A stretch of DNA of 64,000 bases from Clostridium sp. BJN0001 (GCF_022869825.1 NZ_CP094971.1:931501-995500); one strand, 5' to 3'; counted from the stretch's first letter, positions 26,606 to 35,580 are shown. Numbers and translations are program-made. Notes: generated by a model not told the origin, from the letters alone.

Positions 26606-26720
26606 GTTTTTACTTTTTTGCACAATATACTATGTAAATTAAAAATTTATATAGTATACAATACTAATTAGTGATATGATTTTTATATGGATAATTGACA
26701 ATAAAAAGGAGAGAGTTATT

Positions 26721-27740
26721 ATGAGTGAAATAGTTCATATATGTTTTTCACAATCTGCAAAGGGAAGTTTAAAATATGCCATTAATAAAAAAATTATAGA
26801 GGGCAACAAAGTTATATCATTGTATGATGATATTTCACAAGGTCCTATTAAATGTAATGTAGATGTAGAAAAAAGAATTTATTGGTTAAAAGAAACAATT
26901 AATAAAGATGAATATTATTATGAGAGTATAGAAGAAATAAAGAAAAATTATATGGAATTTCAAAAAAATATTTCTGCTTTAGAGGATACTGATACTATAT
27001 ATTTTTGGTATGGACAGAATGCTATTGAAATTTGTGGATTAATGTATGCATTAGAATTACTAAAGGATAAATGGAAAAATGTCTATCTTATAAATGTTTG
27101 TGATATGCCTATGAAAGTAAAATATGGAATATACATACCTAGATGTACAAGTGAAATTATTCCGGAAAAATTTAATGAATATATAAAAATAAATAGGAAA
27201 ATAGATAAAGATGAATATATAAAATTGCTAACAGAATGGGAAACCTTAAAGAAAGAAGATTCTGTTCTTCGTATTTTTAAAGATGGGAAAATTAGAAATG
27301 TAAATGAAGATTATTTTGATATATTTATACTACAATATACTTCAAAAGAATTAAAAAAATCAGCAAGAACTATAGGAAATGTGCTTGGAAATAGTAAAAT
27401 TTTAATTTCTGATGAATACATATTTTGGAGAGTAAAAAAGCTTATTAAATCTTCAATGATAAACTATAAAGGAAAGTTTAATGTCATGAGGGAGATGGAG
27501 ATAAGTATTACAAATAAAGGATTAGAATATTTAAAAAAAGATAATGATGCTATTAAGTTTTGGGAAAAAAGAGAAAAAGATATAGAAGATAAAGAAGAAA
27601 ATATAAAAGAATATATGAATATGGGCAGGCTTGAAGAAAGGGTAAGTATAGCGAAGAAATTATTAGATGTATTAGAAGTTAATGTAATAGCAGAAAAAAC
27701 AGGATTAACTATAGGACAGGTTAGAAATTTGATGAAGTAG
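26721..27740 (+). CDS. DUF1835/DUF3658 protein with an Rpn-like C-terminal tail
   Basis: The first about 280 residues (HICFSQSAKGSLKYAI, DDISQGPIK, YFWYGQNAIEICGL) match the DUF1835 plus DUF3658 layout of an uncharacterised cytosolic family. The last about 60 residues form a charged helix and then IAKKLLDVLEVNVIAEKTG followed by LTIGQVRNLMK, the kind of tail found on Rpn-family recombination-promoting nucleases. The paralogue at 30852 lacks this tail and stops at the matching point. ATG 26721 has an AAAAGGAGAG site. The tail may be the relic of fusion with a neighbouring Rpn gene. Function unknown. Confidence 0.75.
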   Translation: MSEIVHICFSQSAKGSLKYAINKKIIEGNKVISLYDDISQGPIKCNVDVEKRIYWLKETINKDEYYYESIEEIKKNYMEFQKNISALEDTDTIYFWYGQNAIEICGLMYALELLKDKWKNVYLINVCDMPMKVKYGIYIPRCTSEIIPEKFNEYIKINRKIDKDEYIKLLTEWETLKKEDSVLRIFKDGKIRNVNEDYFDIFILQYTSKELKKSARTIGNVLGNSKILISDEYIFWRVKKLIKSSMINYKGKFNVMREMEISITNKGLEYLKKDNDAIKFWEKREKDIEDKEENIKEYMNMGRLEERVSIAKKLLDVLEVNVIAEKTGLTIGQVRNLMK

Positions 27741-27770
27741 GATTTATAATGCAAAAAGTATAATGTTAAT

Positions 27771-28107
27771 TTAATTTTTAACTAATTCTTTAACTATGGC
27801 TATAGCTTTTTTAGAGACTTCAGCCATATCATCTGATGTATTTGATTTTTCATCCATAGGAGCATTAGTTATTATTTTATTTATTAAGATGTCCTCCACA
27901 TCTTTTTTATCATATCTATTGACTTTAGTAATATAGTATCATTGTCCAAAATGCTTATAGTGTCAATATGATTTTTTTTATCATATTTATTTTATCTGCT
28001 GTCATAATCACATCAGAATTAAATAGAAGTCGTTTACTTTCATTTGAGAATATTGGTTCTGCTAGTTTCATGCCTTCTTTTAATTCACAATACATAATTT
28101 TTTTCAT
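27771..28107 (-). pseudogene. Decayed gene, HD-GYP-type N-terminal remnant
   Basis: Reading leftward from ATG 28107, which has a good GGAGAG site, the frame gives MKKIMYCELKEGMKLAEPIF, then a KRLLFNSDVIMTADKI segment and a stop at 27955. The sequence resembles the N-terminal domain in front of HD-GYP phosphodiesterases. A frameshift in an A-run near 27970 continues it in another frame (HIDTISILDNDTILLKSID), and a third frame is open to 27771. No HD-GYP catalytic domain remains. The rest of the 27741-28490 gap is described in the next entry. Confidence 0.5.
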
Positions 28108-28251
28108 AAATAATCTCTCCTTATTTTATCTATATATTTACATTATATTACTTTTTTATAAAATCTCAATAAATTATATCAATATTTTAAGATAATATGT
28201 ATATTCATAAATTAAATTGACAAAAAATAACATTATAGAAAGATTTAATTA

Positions 28252-28401
28252 AATGGTATTAGTCATTCTAAAAAGACGTGGGTAGTAATAAATAAAGATT
28301 CATTTCAAGGTCATTTGATATATCACAGAAAAAAGCGTGCTATACAAAAGAAGGCTATGAAACTGAACTATACTTTAACTTTTAAATTTAAATGTTTTAC
28401 G
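28252..28401 (+). pseudogene. Fragment of a BNR-protein paralogue
   Basis: The frame from 28252 reads NGISHSKKTWVVINKDSFQG, aligning with NGTTDSGKTWAIINKDPFKG of the BNR gene at about 17139. DNA similarity is also clear over about 65 bp. The frame then drifts into Lys-rich sequence and stops near 28401. No start or ribosome site is present, so it is a fragment. The remaining gap to 28490 carries the promoter region for the LRR gene. Confidence 0.6.
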
Positions 28402-28490
28402 TAATAAGAAATTAAGGAACGTTACTATTATTTTATGAGTACATTAGTATTAGAAGAAAAATTTTATAGTAAAGGAGAGTAATTAAAGTA

Positions 28491-30761
28491 ATGGAAAATA
28501 AGGAAAGACTTAGTGACGTTATAGATATAAATGATGATGATATTTTGGTAAAGCAAAATAATATTATAAAAAAAAGCAATTTGAAAATTGAGTCTTATAG
28601 TTATTTTGAATTTGAGATTAATGATAATAGAAAGAGTTATACTATATCTGCTAAAAATAAAAGTGATATTCCTTATATGATAAGTATTCCAAGTGAGTAC
28701 GAAGACCTTCCTGTAACTAAAATTAAAAAGGATGCGTTTTCAGAATGTGAGAACCTAGGTATTGTAATATTTGAGGATAATAGCAATATTAAAAGTATAG
28801 GATCTTTTGCCTTTTACAAATGTGTATCTTTAGAAAGTATTGAACTTCCAGAAAGCATAGAAAATATAAAAACTGCTGTATTTCATTCATGCTCAAAACT
28901 TCAGCAGGTTTATTTAAATTCAAAATATCCTGCTAAACTAGAAAGAATAGTATTTGTACAGAACTCGCCATATCTAGAATTTTATGTGCCCGAAGAAGCT
29001 ATTGAAGTTTATAAATCATTTTACAATTGGAATGAATATAAAGATTTGATTTTTCCTTTTAAAGAGAATATTCCTTCAAGTTTGGGATTCTTTAGGTTTG
29101 AATTAAATGATGATGAAAAAAGCTATACAGTATATGCTAAAAATAGAGATGATTTACCAGACAATTTAGTTATACCAAGCTTTTACAATAAAAAATATGT
29201 TACAGTTATAGGAGAAGATGGATTTAGAAATAGCAATTTTTCAAGTTTGATTTTACCAGAAAAGTTAGTTGTTATAAAATCTCAAGCTTTTTATTGGAAT
29301 ATTTATTTAGAGGAATTAATAATTCCAGATACTGTTGAGGTTATAGAAAGTTATGCATTTTTTAAAACTATATCTCGTTCTTATCCTTATACGTATGCAG
29401 AAGTACCAGCTCTTAAAAAAGTAGTATTTGGTGAAAATAGCAAATTAAAGTATATAGGAAATAGAGCTTTTTTGGGTAATTTGAATTTAAAGGAATTTAA
29501 ATTACCAAAAGGGGTAAAATTTATAGGTGATAATTCTTTATTTGGTACTGGAATATCAAGTATTGATATCTCTGAAGGTCTTGAAACTATTGAAGGGAAT
29601 CCTTTTGAATGGTGTTTTAATTTAAAAGAAATACATGTAGATGAAAGAAACGAGTATTATAAAGATATAGAAGGAGTTTTATATAATAAAGATGAAACAA
29701 AAGCAGTGTCATATCCGGTAGGGAGAGATGACTATAAGTACAGTATCCAAAGCACTGTAAAAAGTATTGCCAGCCATTATATGTTTTATAAATGGTCAAA
29801 AGATGATAATTTTAGAGTGCTATATGTAAATTCGTTAGAACCTCCAGAATTGGATTATAAATTTATGTTTGAATTGCAATCAGTTAAGATTTATGTACCT
29901 TCAAACTCTTATGAAAAATATATAAATGCACCAGTATGGAAATATCTTAGCGATATAATTTATCCAAATAATATAATTAACAAAGGATTGGCTATAAAAA
30001 ATAATTCATTAATACAATATGTGGGAAATGAATCTGAAATAACTATACCTAAAAATATCATGTATGTTCAAGATTATGCTTTAAGTAACTGCAAAAATCT
30101 TAAAAATGTTTATCTTGAATATGATAATGTATCATTAAAGTCAGTTGATGGAGTTTTATTCAATAATGATATGACAAAATTAATCTATTATCCAGAGGCG
30201 AAACCTGAAGAAGAATATGAAATCCCTGAACAGGTAACTATATTAGGGATTGCTTCATTTTTGCAGTGTAAAAACTTAGTTAAAATAAAAACTCATAAAG
30301 AATTACAAGTAATAGGAAGTTATAATTTCTATATGTGCGAAAATTTAAAAGAGATAAGTAATATTGATATGCAGGATAATATAAAAGTTATAGAGGATTA
30401 TGTACTTTATATGTGTGACTTAATAGAAAAGATAAAGCTTATGTCTATAGAAAAAATCGGAAAATATGTAGCCTATCGATGCCAAAATTTAAATGAAATA
30501 ACTTTTGGAGCTATGCTTAAATATATGCCAGAATATAATGATTTTGCTTGTGAGAATTTAAAAAAGATTAATATATTTGCATTAGAGCCTCCTAAAATAG
30601 AACTTCTTACTTCTATGGATAATAAGTTAGATATTTATGTTCCAAAAGAAAGTATGGAATTATATAAAGAGAGTGCATGGTGTTTTTATGAGTATTATTC
30701 TCATGTTTATAGATACAAACATGATATCTACCAATTAAAAGATAAAATTGTTTATAAATAA
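28491..30761 (+). CDS. BspA-like leucine-rich repeat protein (LRR_5), 756 aa
   Basis: The protein is made of repeats such as GSFAFYKCVSLESIELPESIENI and RAFLGNLNLKEFKLPKGVKFIGD, with the F-x-x-C/N-x-x-L-x-x-I/V-x-L-P pattern of LRR_5/BspA proteins. Irregular islands hold PPELDYKFMF and IYVPSNSYEKYINAPVWKYL, typical of this family. It lacks a signal peptide or sortase motif, so either it is intracellular or it uses another export route. ATG 28491 has an AAAGGAGAG site. It is flanked by two DUF1835 paralogues in the same direction. The function is probably ligand or protein binding. Confidence 0.85.
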   Translation: MENKERLSDVIDINDDDILVKQNNIIKKSNLKIESYSYFEFEINDNRKSYTISAKNKSDIPYMISIPSEYEDLPVTKIKKDAFSECENLGIVIFEDNSNIKSIGSFAFYKCVSLESIELPESIENIKTAVFHSCSKLQQVYLNSKYPAKLERIVFVQNSPYLEFYVPEEAIEVYKSFYNWNEYKDLIFPFKENIPSSLGFFRFELNDDEKSYTVYAKNRDDLPDNLVIPSFYNKKYVTVIGEDGFRNSNFSSLILPEKLVVIKSQAFYWNIYLEELIIPDTVEVIESYAFFKTISRSYPYTYAEVPALKKVVFGENSKLKYIGNRAFLGNLNLKEFKLPKGVKFIGDNSLFGTGISSIDISEGLETIEGNPFEWCFNLKEIHVDERNEYYKDIEGVLYNKDETKAVSYPVGRDDYKYSIQSTVKSIASHYMFYKWSKDDNFRVLYVNSLEPPELDYKFMFELQSVKIYVPSNSYEKYINAPVWKYLSDIIYPNNIINKGLAIKNNSLIQYVGNESEITIPKNIMYVQDYALSNCKNLKNVYLEYDNVSLKSVDGVLFNNDMTKLIYYPEAKPEEEYEIPEQVTILGIASFLQCKNLVKIKTHKELQVIGSYNFYMCENLKEISNIDMQDNIKVIEDYVLYMCDLIEKIKLMSIEKIGKYVAYRCQNLNEITFGAMLKYMPEYNDFACENLKKINIFALEPPKIELLTSMDNKLDIYVPKESMELYKESAWCFYEYYSHVYRYKHDIYQLKDKIVYK

Positions 30762-30851
30762 AGTAAGTAGTATGCCCTATAAGCTCAATTGATGGTATAA
30801 TTTTTATAGAAATTATTTGCGAAAACAAAATTATTATATGAGGAGAGTTTT

Positions 30852-31679
30852 ATGAATAGAATAATTCATATATGTTTTTCAGAATCTGCACGTGGAAGTT
30901 TAAAATATGCCATCAATCAAAAAATTATAGAAGGCGAAAAAGTTATATCATTTTTTGACGATATTTCACAAGGTCCTATTTTTTGCAGCATAGATAAAAG
31001 ACTTGACTGGCTAAAAAATACACTTAGTAAAGATGAATATTATTATGAAAATATTAACGATATAAAAGAAAATTACATTGAATTTCAAGAAGAAATTGCC
31101 AAATTAGATGATACTAACAGTATTTATTTTTGGTATGGACAAAATGCTATTGAAATTTGTGGATTAATGTATGCGTTAGAGATTCTAAAAGATAAATGGA
31201 AAAATGTTTATCTTATAAATGTATCTGATATGCCTATGAAAGTAAATTGTGGCTTATATATACCACGATCTGTAGGTGAAATTATGCCAGAAAAGTTTAG
31301 TGAATATATTAAAGTAAATAAGAAAATAACTAAAGATAAATATATAGAATTGTTAGCGCAATGGAATATGTTAAAGAAAGAAAAATCAAATCTTCGTATT
31401 TTTAAAGACGAAAAAGTTAAGAATATAAGTGAAGATTATTTTGATATATTGATATTAAAGTATACTCCAAAAGAATTTAAAAAATCATCGAGAACTATAG
31501 GGGATGTACTTGGAAATAGTGAAATTTTAATTTCTGATTCATACATTTTTTGGAGAGTAAAAGAACTTATTAAATCTCAAAAGATAAATTATAGAGGAAA
31601 CTTTAATGTTATGAGATATTGTGAGATAAGTATTTCAAATAAAGGACTAGACTATTTAAAAAAGAATAATATAAAATAA
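30852..31679 (+). CDS. DUF1835/DUF3658 protein, paralogue of 26721
   Basis: This 275-residue protein matches the 26721 gene nearly throughout (IIHICFSESARGSLKYAI, DDISQGPI, YFWYGQNAIEICGLMYALEILKDKWKNVYLINV). It ends at KGLDYLKKNNIK, the exact place where the other copy continues into its Rpn-like tail. GAGGAGAG precedes the ATG. The two copies flank the LRR gene, so a local duplication is likely. No catalytic motif is recognised. Confidence 0.78.
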   Translation: MNRIIHICFSESARGSLKYAINQKIIEGEKVISFFDDISQGPIFCSIDKRLDWLKNTLSKDEYYYENINDIKENYIEFQEEIAKLDDTNSIYFWYGQNAIEICGLMYALEILKDKWKNVYLINVSDMPMKVNCGLYIPRSVGEIMPEKFSEYIKVNKKITKDKYIELLAQWNMLKKEKSNLRIFKDEKVKNISEDYFDILILKYTPKEFKKSSRTIGDVLGNSEILISDSYIFWRVKELIKSQKINYRGNFNVMRYCEISISNKGLDYLKKNNIK

Positions 31680-31847
31680 ATTTGTTTAAAAATATGATGA
31701 TGTATTGAGGTTTTGTAGAAGTGGTGATAAAATTTCTATTGGAATAAAAAATATTTCAGAAGATAAGCAATTATTATTTATTAATTAGATAAACTTATTT
31801 GAGAGGAGGAATACTTTAGGTTTATTAAACTTAAAGTAGAATATAGA

Positions 31848-32474
31848 ATGTCATCAGAACATGTGACAAAACCTAGATATGAAAAAATAGCTATAGATAT
31901 AGCTAATAAGATAGTGGCAGGTGAATTATCTGTAGGAGATAAAGTTTATGGAAGATCATCTCTTGCAAGTCATTATAATGTATCTCCTGAAACTATCAGA
32001 CGATCAATGATTTTGTTAAAAGATATGGATATTGTAGAAGTTGAAAAAGGCAGTGGAATTTTTATTAAATCTGTTGATAACTGTTTAAAATTTATAAATA
32101 AATTTAAAGATATAAGCTCTATGAATTCATTAAAAAAAGAAATGCTTGATTTACTTCATGAAAAAAATAATTTAGAAAAAAAGATTCAAGGAGTAGTTAA
32201 TGAACTTGTTGATTCTTCTAATAGATTTACTGATAATAATCCTTTTGTTCCATTTGAATTTAAAATATATAATGGTCTTGATATTATTGGTAAAACTATA
32301 TCTGAAATTAAATTTTGGCAGAATACAGGTTCAACTATTGTAGGAATAAAGCGAAATGGAAAATTAATATTATCACCAGGACCATATGCTGCATTTGAAG
32401 AAAATGATGTGTTTATAGCAGTTGGCGGAGAAGAAAGTTATTGTAGAATTAAAAATTTTGTTTATAATGAGTAA
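31848..32474 (+). CDS. GntR-HTH/RCK_C regulator (BusR-like)
   Basis: An N-terminal GntR winged helix (RYEKIAIDIANKIVAGELSVGDKVYGRSSLASHYNVSPETIRRSM) is followed by a coiled linker and a C-terminal RCK_C/TrkA_C domain (GKTISEIKFWQNTGSTIVGIKRNGKLILSPGPYAAFEENDVFIAVG). This architecture is that of BusR, which binds cyclic di-AMP and represses osmolyte uptake in lactic acid bacteria and streptococci. It lies just before a betaine-type ABC importer with a perfect palindrome at its promoter. The start is uncertain: the GAGGAGG site at 31803 is 39 bases from ATG 31848, and the frame stays open upstream without ATG/GTG/TTG. Confidence 0.85.
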   Translation: MSSEHVTKPRYEKIAIDIANKIVAGELSVGDKVYGRSSLASHYNVSPETIRRSMILLKDMDIVEVEKGSGIFIKSVDNCLKFINKFKDISSMNSLKKEMLDLLHEKNNLEKKIQGVVNELVDSSNRFTDNNPFVPFEFKIYNGLDIIGKTISEIKFWQNTGSTIVGIKRNGKLILSPGPYAAFEENDVFIAVGGEESYCRIKNFVYNE

Positions 32475-32484
32475 CTAAAAAGGT

Positions 32485-32530
32485 GCTGTATTAAATTAAT
32501 TTTTGAAATTAATTTAATACAGCTTTTTTT
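32485..32530 (+). terminator. Strong terminator after the BusR-like gene
   Basis: An 18-bp perfect stem (arms 32485-32502 and 32506-32523) around a TTG loop starts with GCTGTATT and ends with AATACAGC followed by a T7 run. It separates the regulator from the transporter operon. Confidence 0.95.
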
Positions 32531-32575
32531 ATACAAACTATATGGAATTATATGTATAAAAACAAGAAAGTGCCC

Positions 32576-32615
32576 TTTACACAGTAACAACTTTATGATA
32601 AAATAAAGTTGTTAC
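32576..32615 (+). promoter_or_regulatory. Promoter with 32-bp perfect inverted-repeat operator
   Basis: TTTACA (32576-32581) and TAAAAT (32599-32604) are 17 bp apart. GTAACAACTTTAT (32584-32596) and ATAAAGTTGTTAC (32603-32615) form an exact 13-bp inverted repeat with a six-base centre, covering the spacer, the -10 box and the transcription start. It is the obvious target of the BusR-like protein encoded next door. Confidence 0.85.
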
Positions 32616-32638
32616 TTCGCAAAGGAGGTTAAGAGGGA

Positions 32639-33772
32639 ATGATAGAATTTAAGAATGTAAGTAAAAGCATAAATGGTAAATCTATTATAAAAGATGTAGA
32701 TATTACTATAAAAGATGGAGAATTTGTAACTGTTATAGGACCTAGTGGTTGTGGTAAAACTACTACATTAAAAATGATTAATAAATTGATCACTCCTACA
32801 TCTGGTACAATATCTATAAATGGAAAATTACTTAAAAATCAGAACACTATAGAGCTTAGAAGAAATATGGGTTATGTAATACAGCAGACAGGACTATTTC
32901 CACATATGACTGTAGCTGAGAACATAGCGCTAATACCTAATATTGAAAAAATGGACCAAGAAAAAACTATAGAGCGAGTTAAAGAATTATTAGATTTAGT
33001 TGATATGAGTTATGAGGATTATAAGAATAAATATCCTAATGAATTAAGTGGTGGACAGCAGCAGAGAATAGGAATAGCAAGAGCTTTTGCTATGAATCCA
33101 GATATAATACTTATGGATGAGCCATTTAGTGCATTAGATCCAATAACTAGAAGTCAGCTTCAAGATGAAATCTTTAATATACAGCAGAAATTTAAAAAAA
33201 CTATAGTATTTGTAACTCATGATATGGATGAAGCATTAAAATTAGCAGATAGAATATGCATCATGGGAAATGGACATGTACTCCAATTTGATACTCCAGA
33301 GGAGATTTTAAGAAATCCAGCTAATGATTTCGTAAAAGATTTTATTGGGGAAGATAAAATTTGGAATCAGCCTCAATACATTAAAGCAAAAGATATAATG
33401 ATAAAATCTCCAGTAAAGTCAAGTGCAGAAAGAACAATACTTCAAGGAATACAAATAATGAGATCAAGTCATGTAGATAGTTTGCTTCTTGTAAATAAAG
33501 AAAATAATTTAATTGGATTTGTTACCTTAAAGCAAATTAGAATTAATTTAGAGAAAAATAAAAGGTTGAAAGATGTCATGGAAACTGACATTATAACAGT
33601 GAATTTAGAGGATTCTATAATAGACGTTTTAGAAAAAATAGATAAAAATAGTATAGGATATGTTCCTGTTGTAAATGATTCACTTATTTTAGAAGGACTT
33701 ATTACTAAAAGTAGTCTTTTATCAGTTATGAGTGATCAATATATTAATAAGGAGGATAGCTTGGATGAATAA
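32639..33772 (+). CDS. Betaine/carnitine/choline-type ABC ATPase with CBS domains
   Basis: Walker A GPSGCGKTT, signature LSGGQQQR and Walker B IILMDEPFSALDP are all present. QQTGLFPHMTVAENIA is typical of OpuCA/ProV ATPases. After about residue 250 two CBS motifs follow (AKDIMIKSP and KDVMETDIITVNLED), the region that senses ionic strength or cyclic di-AMP in OpuCA proteins. It powers import of compatible solutes. The AAAGGAGG site precedes the ATG and the end overlaps the permease gene by 8 bp. The operon starts at a palindromic operator. Confidence 0.93.
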   Translation: MIEFKNVSKSINGKSIIKDVDITIKDGEFVTVIGPSGCGKTTTLKMINKLITPTSGTISINGKLLKNQNTIELRRNMGYVIQQTGLFPHMTVAENIALIPNIEKMDQEKTIERVKELLDLVDMSYEDYKNKYPNELSGGQQQRIGIARAFAMNPDIILMDEPFSALDPITRSQLQDEIFNIQQKFKKTIVFVTHDMDEALKLADRICIMGNGHVLQFDTPEEILRNPANDFVKDFIGEDKIWNQPQYIKAKDIMIKSPVKSSAERTILQGIQIMRSSHVDSLLLVNKENNLIGFVTLKQIRINLEKNKRLKDVMETDIITVNLEDSIIDVLEKIDKNSIGYVPVVNDSLILEGLITKSSLLSVMSDQYINKEDSLDE

Positions 33773-35330
33773 TTTTATAAATTTTGTGGTAGAAAGAAAA
33801 TCTCAGATATACGACTTATTTATAGAACATATTGAATTAACTATATTTGCAGTTTTAATATCTGTAATTATTGGAATTCCACTAGGAATGTTTATAATTA
33901 GATCGAAAAAGATTTCAACTATAGTAATTGGAATAGCAAATGTAACACAGTCTATACCAAGTATAGCGTTACTTGGATTTTTGATTCCTGTATTAGGAAT
34001 AGGAAGTAAACCAGCAATCGCTATGGTAGTTTTATACTCGCTTCTTCCAATTATAAAAAATACATTTACGGGATTAAATAATATAAGTGGTTCGATAATT
34101 GAAGCTGCACGAGGAATGGGACTTACAAAAAGGCAGATTTTAATAAAAGTTCAGCTTCCTTTAGCAATGCCGATTATAATGTCTGGTATTAGAATATCTG
34201 CAGTTACTGCCGTAGGACTTATGACTATCGCAGCGTTTGTTGGAGCTGGTGGACTTGGATATTTAGTATTCTCTGGTGTTCAGACAGTTAATAATAATAT
34301 GATTTTAGCAGGTGCGATTCCAGCATGTTTTCTTGCTATAATTTTAGATTTTATTATAGGAAAAATCGAATATGTAGTAACACCTACAGGAATATTACAA
34401 AGCAAAGGTAAGAAAAATATAAGAAAAATTGACAAGAAAAAGTTAAAACCTATTTTAGCAGTAATTCTTGCAATACTTGTAGCAACTGTAGGAGTTGTAT
34501 CTTACAAAGAATTTACTAAAAAAACAATAGTTGTAGGATCAAAGAATTTCAATGAGCAGCTTATACTTGGTAATATGCTTTCATCATTAATAGAAAAAAA
34601 TACAGATTACAAGGTAGATAGAAAGTTAAATCTAGGTGGCGGAAGCGTAGTTTTTAATGCTTTAAAATCTGGAAGTATAGATTTATATGTTGAATACACT
34701 GGAACAGGTCTTGTAAACATAATGGGAGAAGAACCATTAAAGGATGAAGAAAAAGTTTATAATATAGTAAGAGATTATTTTATAGATAATTATCAGTTAG
34801 AATGGTTAAAACCATTGGGATTTAATAATACTTATGTACTAGCTATGACAAAAGATTTAGCTAATAAGTATAATATAAATACTATATCTGATTTAAAAAA
34901 AGTAGACAGCGAGCTTAATTTAGGCTGTACTATGGAATTTGCAAATAGAGTTGATGGATATCCAGGGCTAAAAGAAGTCTATGGAGTCAATTTTAATGAA
35001 GTAAAAGGATTAGATGGAGGACTTAGATATTCTTCACTTGATAAAAATCAAACACAAATAACAGATGCTTTTGCAACAGATGGATTAATTAAGAAGTTTG
35101 ATTTGAAGCTTTTAGAAGATGATAAAAATTTCTTTCCACCATATTATGCAGCACCACTTGTAAGACAGGAAACTTTAGAAAAATATCCTGAACTTAAACC
35201 ATTATTGTTAAAATTAGAAGGAACAATTACAGATGATGTAATGAGAGAACTTAATTATAGAGCAGATGAAGGAGAAGATCCTAAAGCTATTGCAGAAGAG
35301 TTCTTAAAAAGCAAAGGATTAATAGAATAG
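33765..35330 (+). CDS. Betaine-type ABC permease fused to substrate-binding domain
   Basis: ATG 33765 follows AAGGAGG and overlaps the ATPase stop. Residues 1-210 form an OpuCB-like permease with six TM helices and the ABC loop EAARGMGLTKRQILIKVQLPLAMP. A linker TM follows, then an OpuCC/OpuAC-like binding domain (IVVGSKNFNEQLILGNMLSSLIE, ... GGGSVVFNALKSGSIDLYVEYTGTG). Such permease-binder fusions (BusAB-type) carry the receptor on the outer membrane face. The partner ATPase is upstream. It imports glycine betaine, choline or related solutes; the exact substrate is unresolved. Confidence 0.92.
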   Translation: MNNFINFVVERKSQIYDLFIEHIELTIFAVLISVIIGIPLGMFIIRSKKISTIVIGIANVTQSIPSIALLGFLIPVLGIGSKPAIAMVVLYSLLPIIKNTFTGLNNISGSIIEAARGMGLTKRQILIKVQLPLAMPIIMSGIRISAVTAVGLMTIAAFVGAGGLGYLVFSGVQTVNNNMILAGAIPACFLAIILDFIIGKIEYVVTPTGILQSKGKKNIRKIDKKKLKPILAVILAILVATVGVVSYKEFTKKTIVVGSKNFNEQLILGNMLSSLIEKNTDYKVDRKLNLGGGSVVFNALKSGSIDLYVEYTGTGLVNIMGEEPLKDEEKVYNIVRDYFIDNYQLEWLKPLGFNNTYVLAMTKDLANKYNINTISDLKKVDSELNLGCTMEFANRVDGYPGLKEVYGVNFNEVKGLDGGLRYSSLDKNQTQITDAFATDGLIKKFDLKLLEDDKNFFPPYYAAPLVRQETLEKYPELKPLLLKLEGTITDDVMRELNYRADEGEDPKAIAEEFLKSKGLIE

Positions 35331-35361
35331 AAAGATAAAAAGTTATTAATGTTTTTAAAAT

Positions 35362-35415
35362 GGAACCTAAGAGATAGAGACTTAAAAAGGACTATTTCTT
35401 ATAGGTTCTTTTTTT
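35362..35415 (+). terminator. Terminator after the osmolyte-import operon
   Basis: GAACCTA (from 35363) and TAGGTTC (35402-35408) close a long stem continued by pairs around GAGATAG/CTATTTC, followed by a T7 run. Confidence 0.85.
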
Positions 35416-35488
35416 ATGCCTGTATTTAAACTCTAGGATATGTAATTATATAATTTATAAAGAAATATTTGATTGAAGCAAAAATACA

Positions 35489-35543
35489 TTGACATATACA
35501 GTATGACGATATATAGTATAACTATACAGTAAGACTGTATAGT
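35489..35543 (+). promoter_or_regulatory. Promoter and palindromic operator of the PadR-DUF2812 operon
   Basis: TTGACA (35489-35494) and TATAGT (35512-35517) are 17 bp apart. A perfect palindrome, ACTATACAGT, AAG, ACTGTATAGT (35521-35543), sits at the transcription start, with a further ATACAGTAT half site in the spacer. It is the likely autoregulatory site for the PadR protein. Confidence 0.8.
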
Positions 35544-35580
35544 TTATCTGTATAATTAATATGTTGATTGGAGAAATTTT

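Noticed and set aside
27968-28195. Plus-strand frame of 75 codons
   Set aside because: It is the shadow of the decayed minus-strand HD-GYP-like remnant and has no ribosome binding site.
31690-31790. Open frame fragment reading SGDKISIGIKNISEDKQLLFIN between the DUF1835 gene and the BusR-like gene
   Set aside because: Plausible composition but short, without a start, and not matched to any neighbour; left as intergenic.
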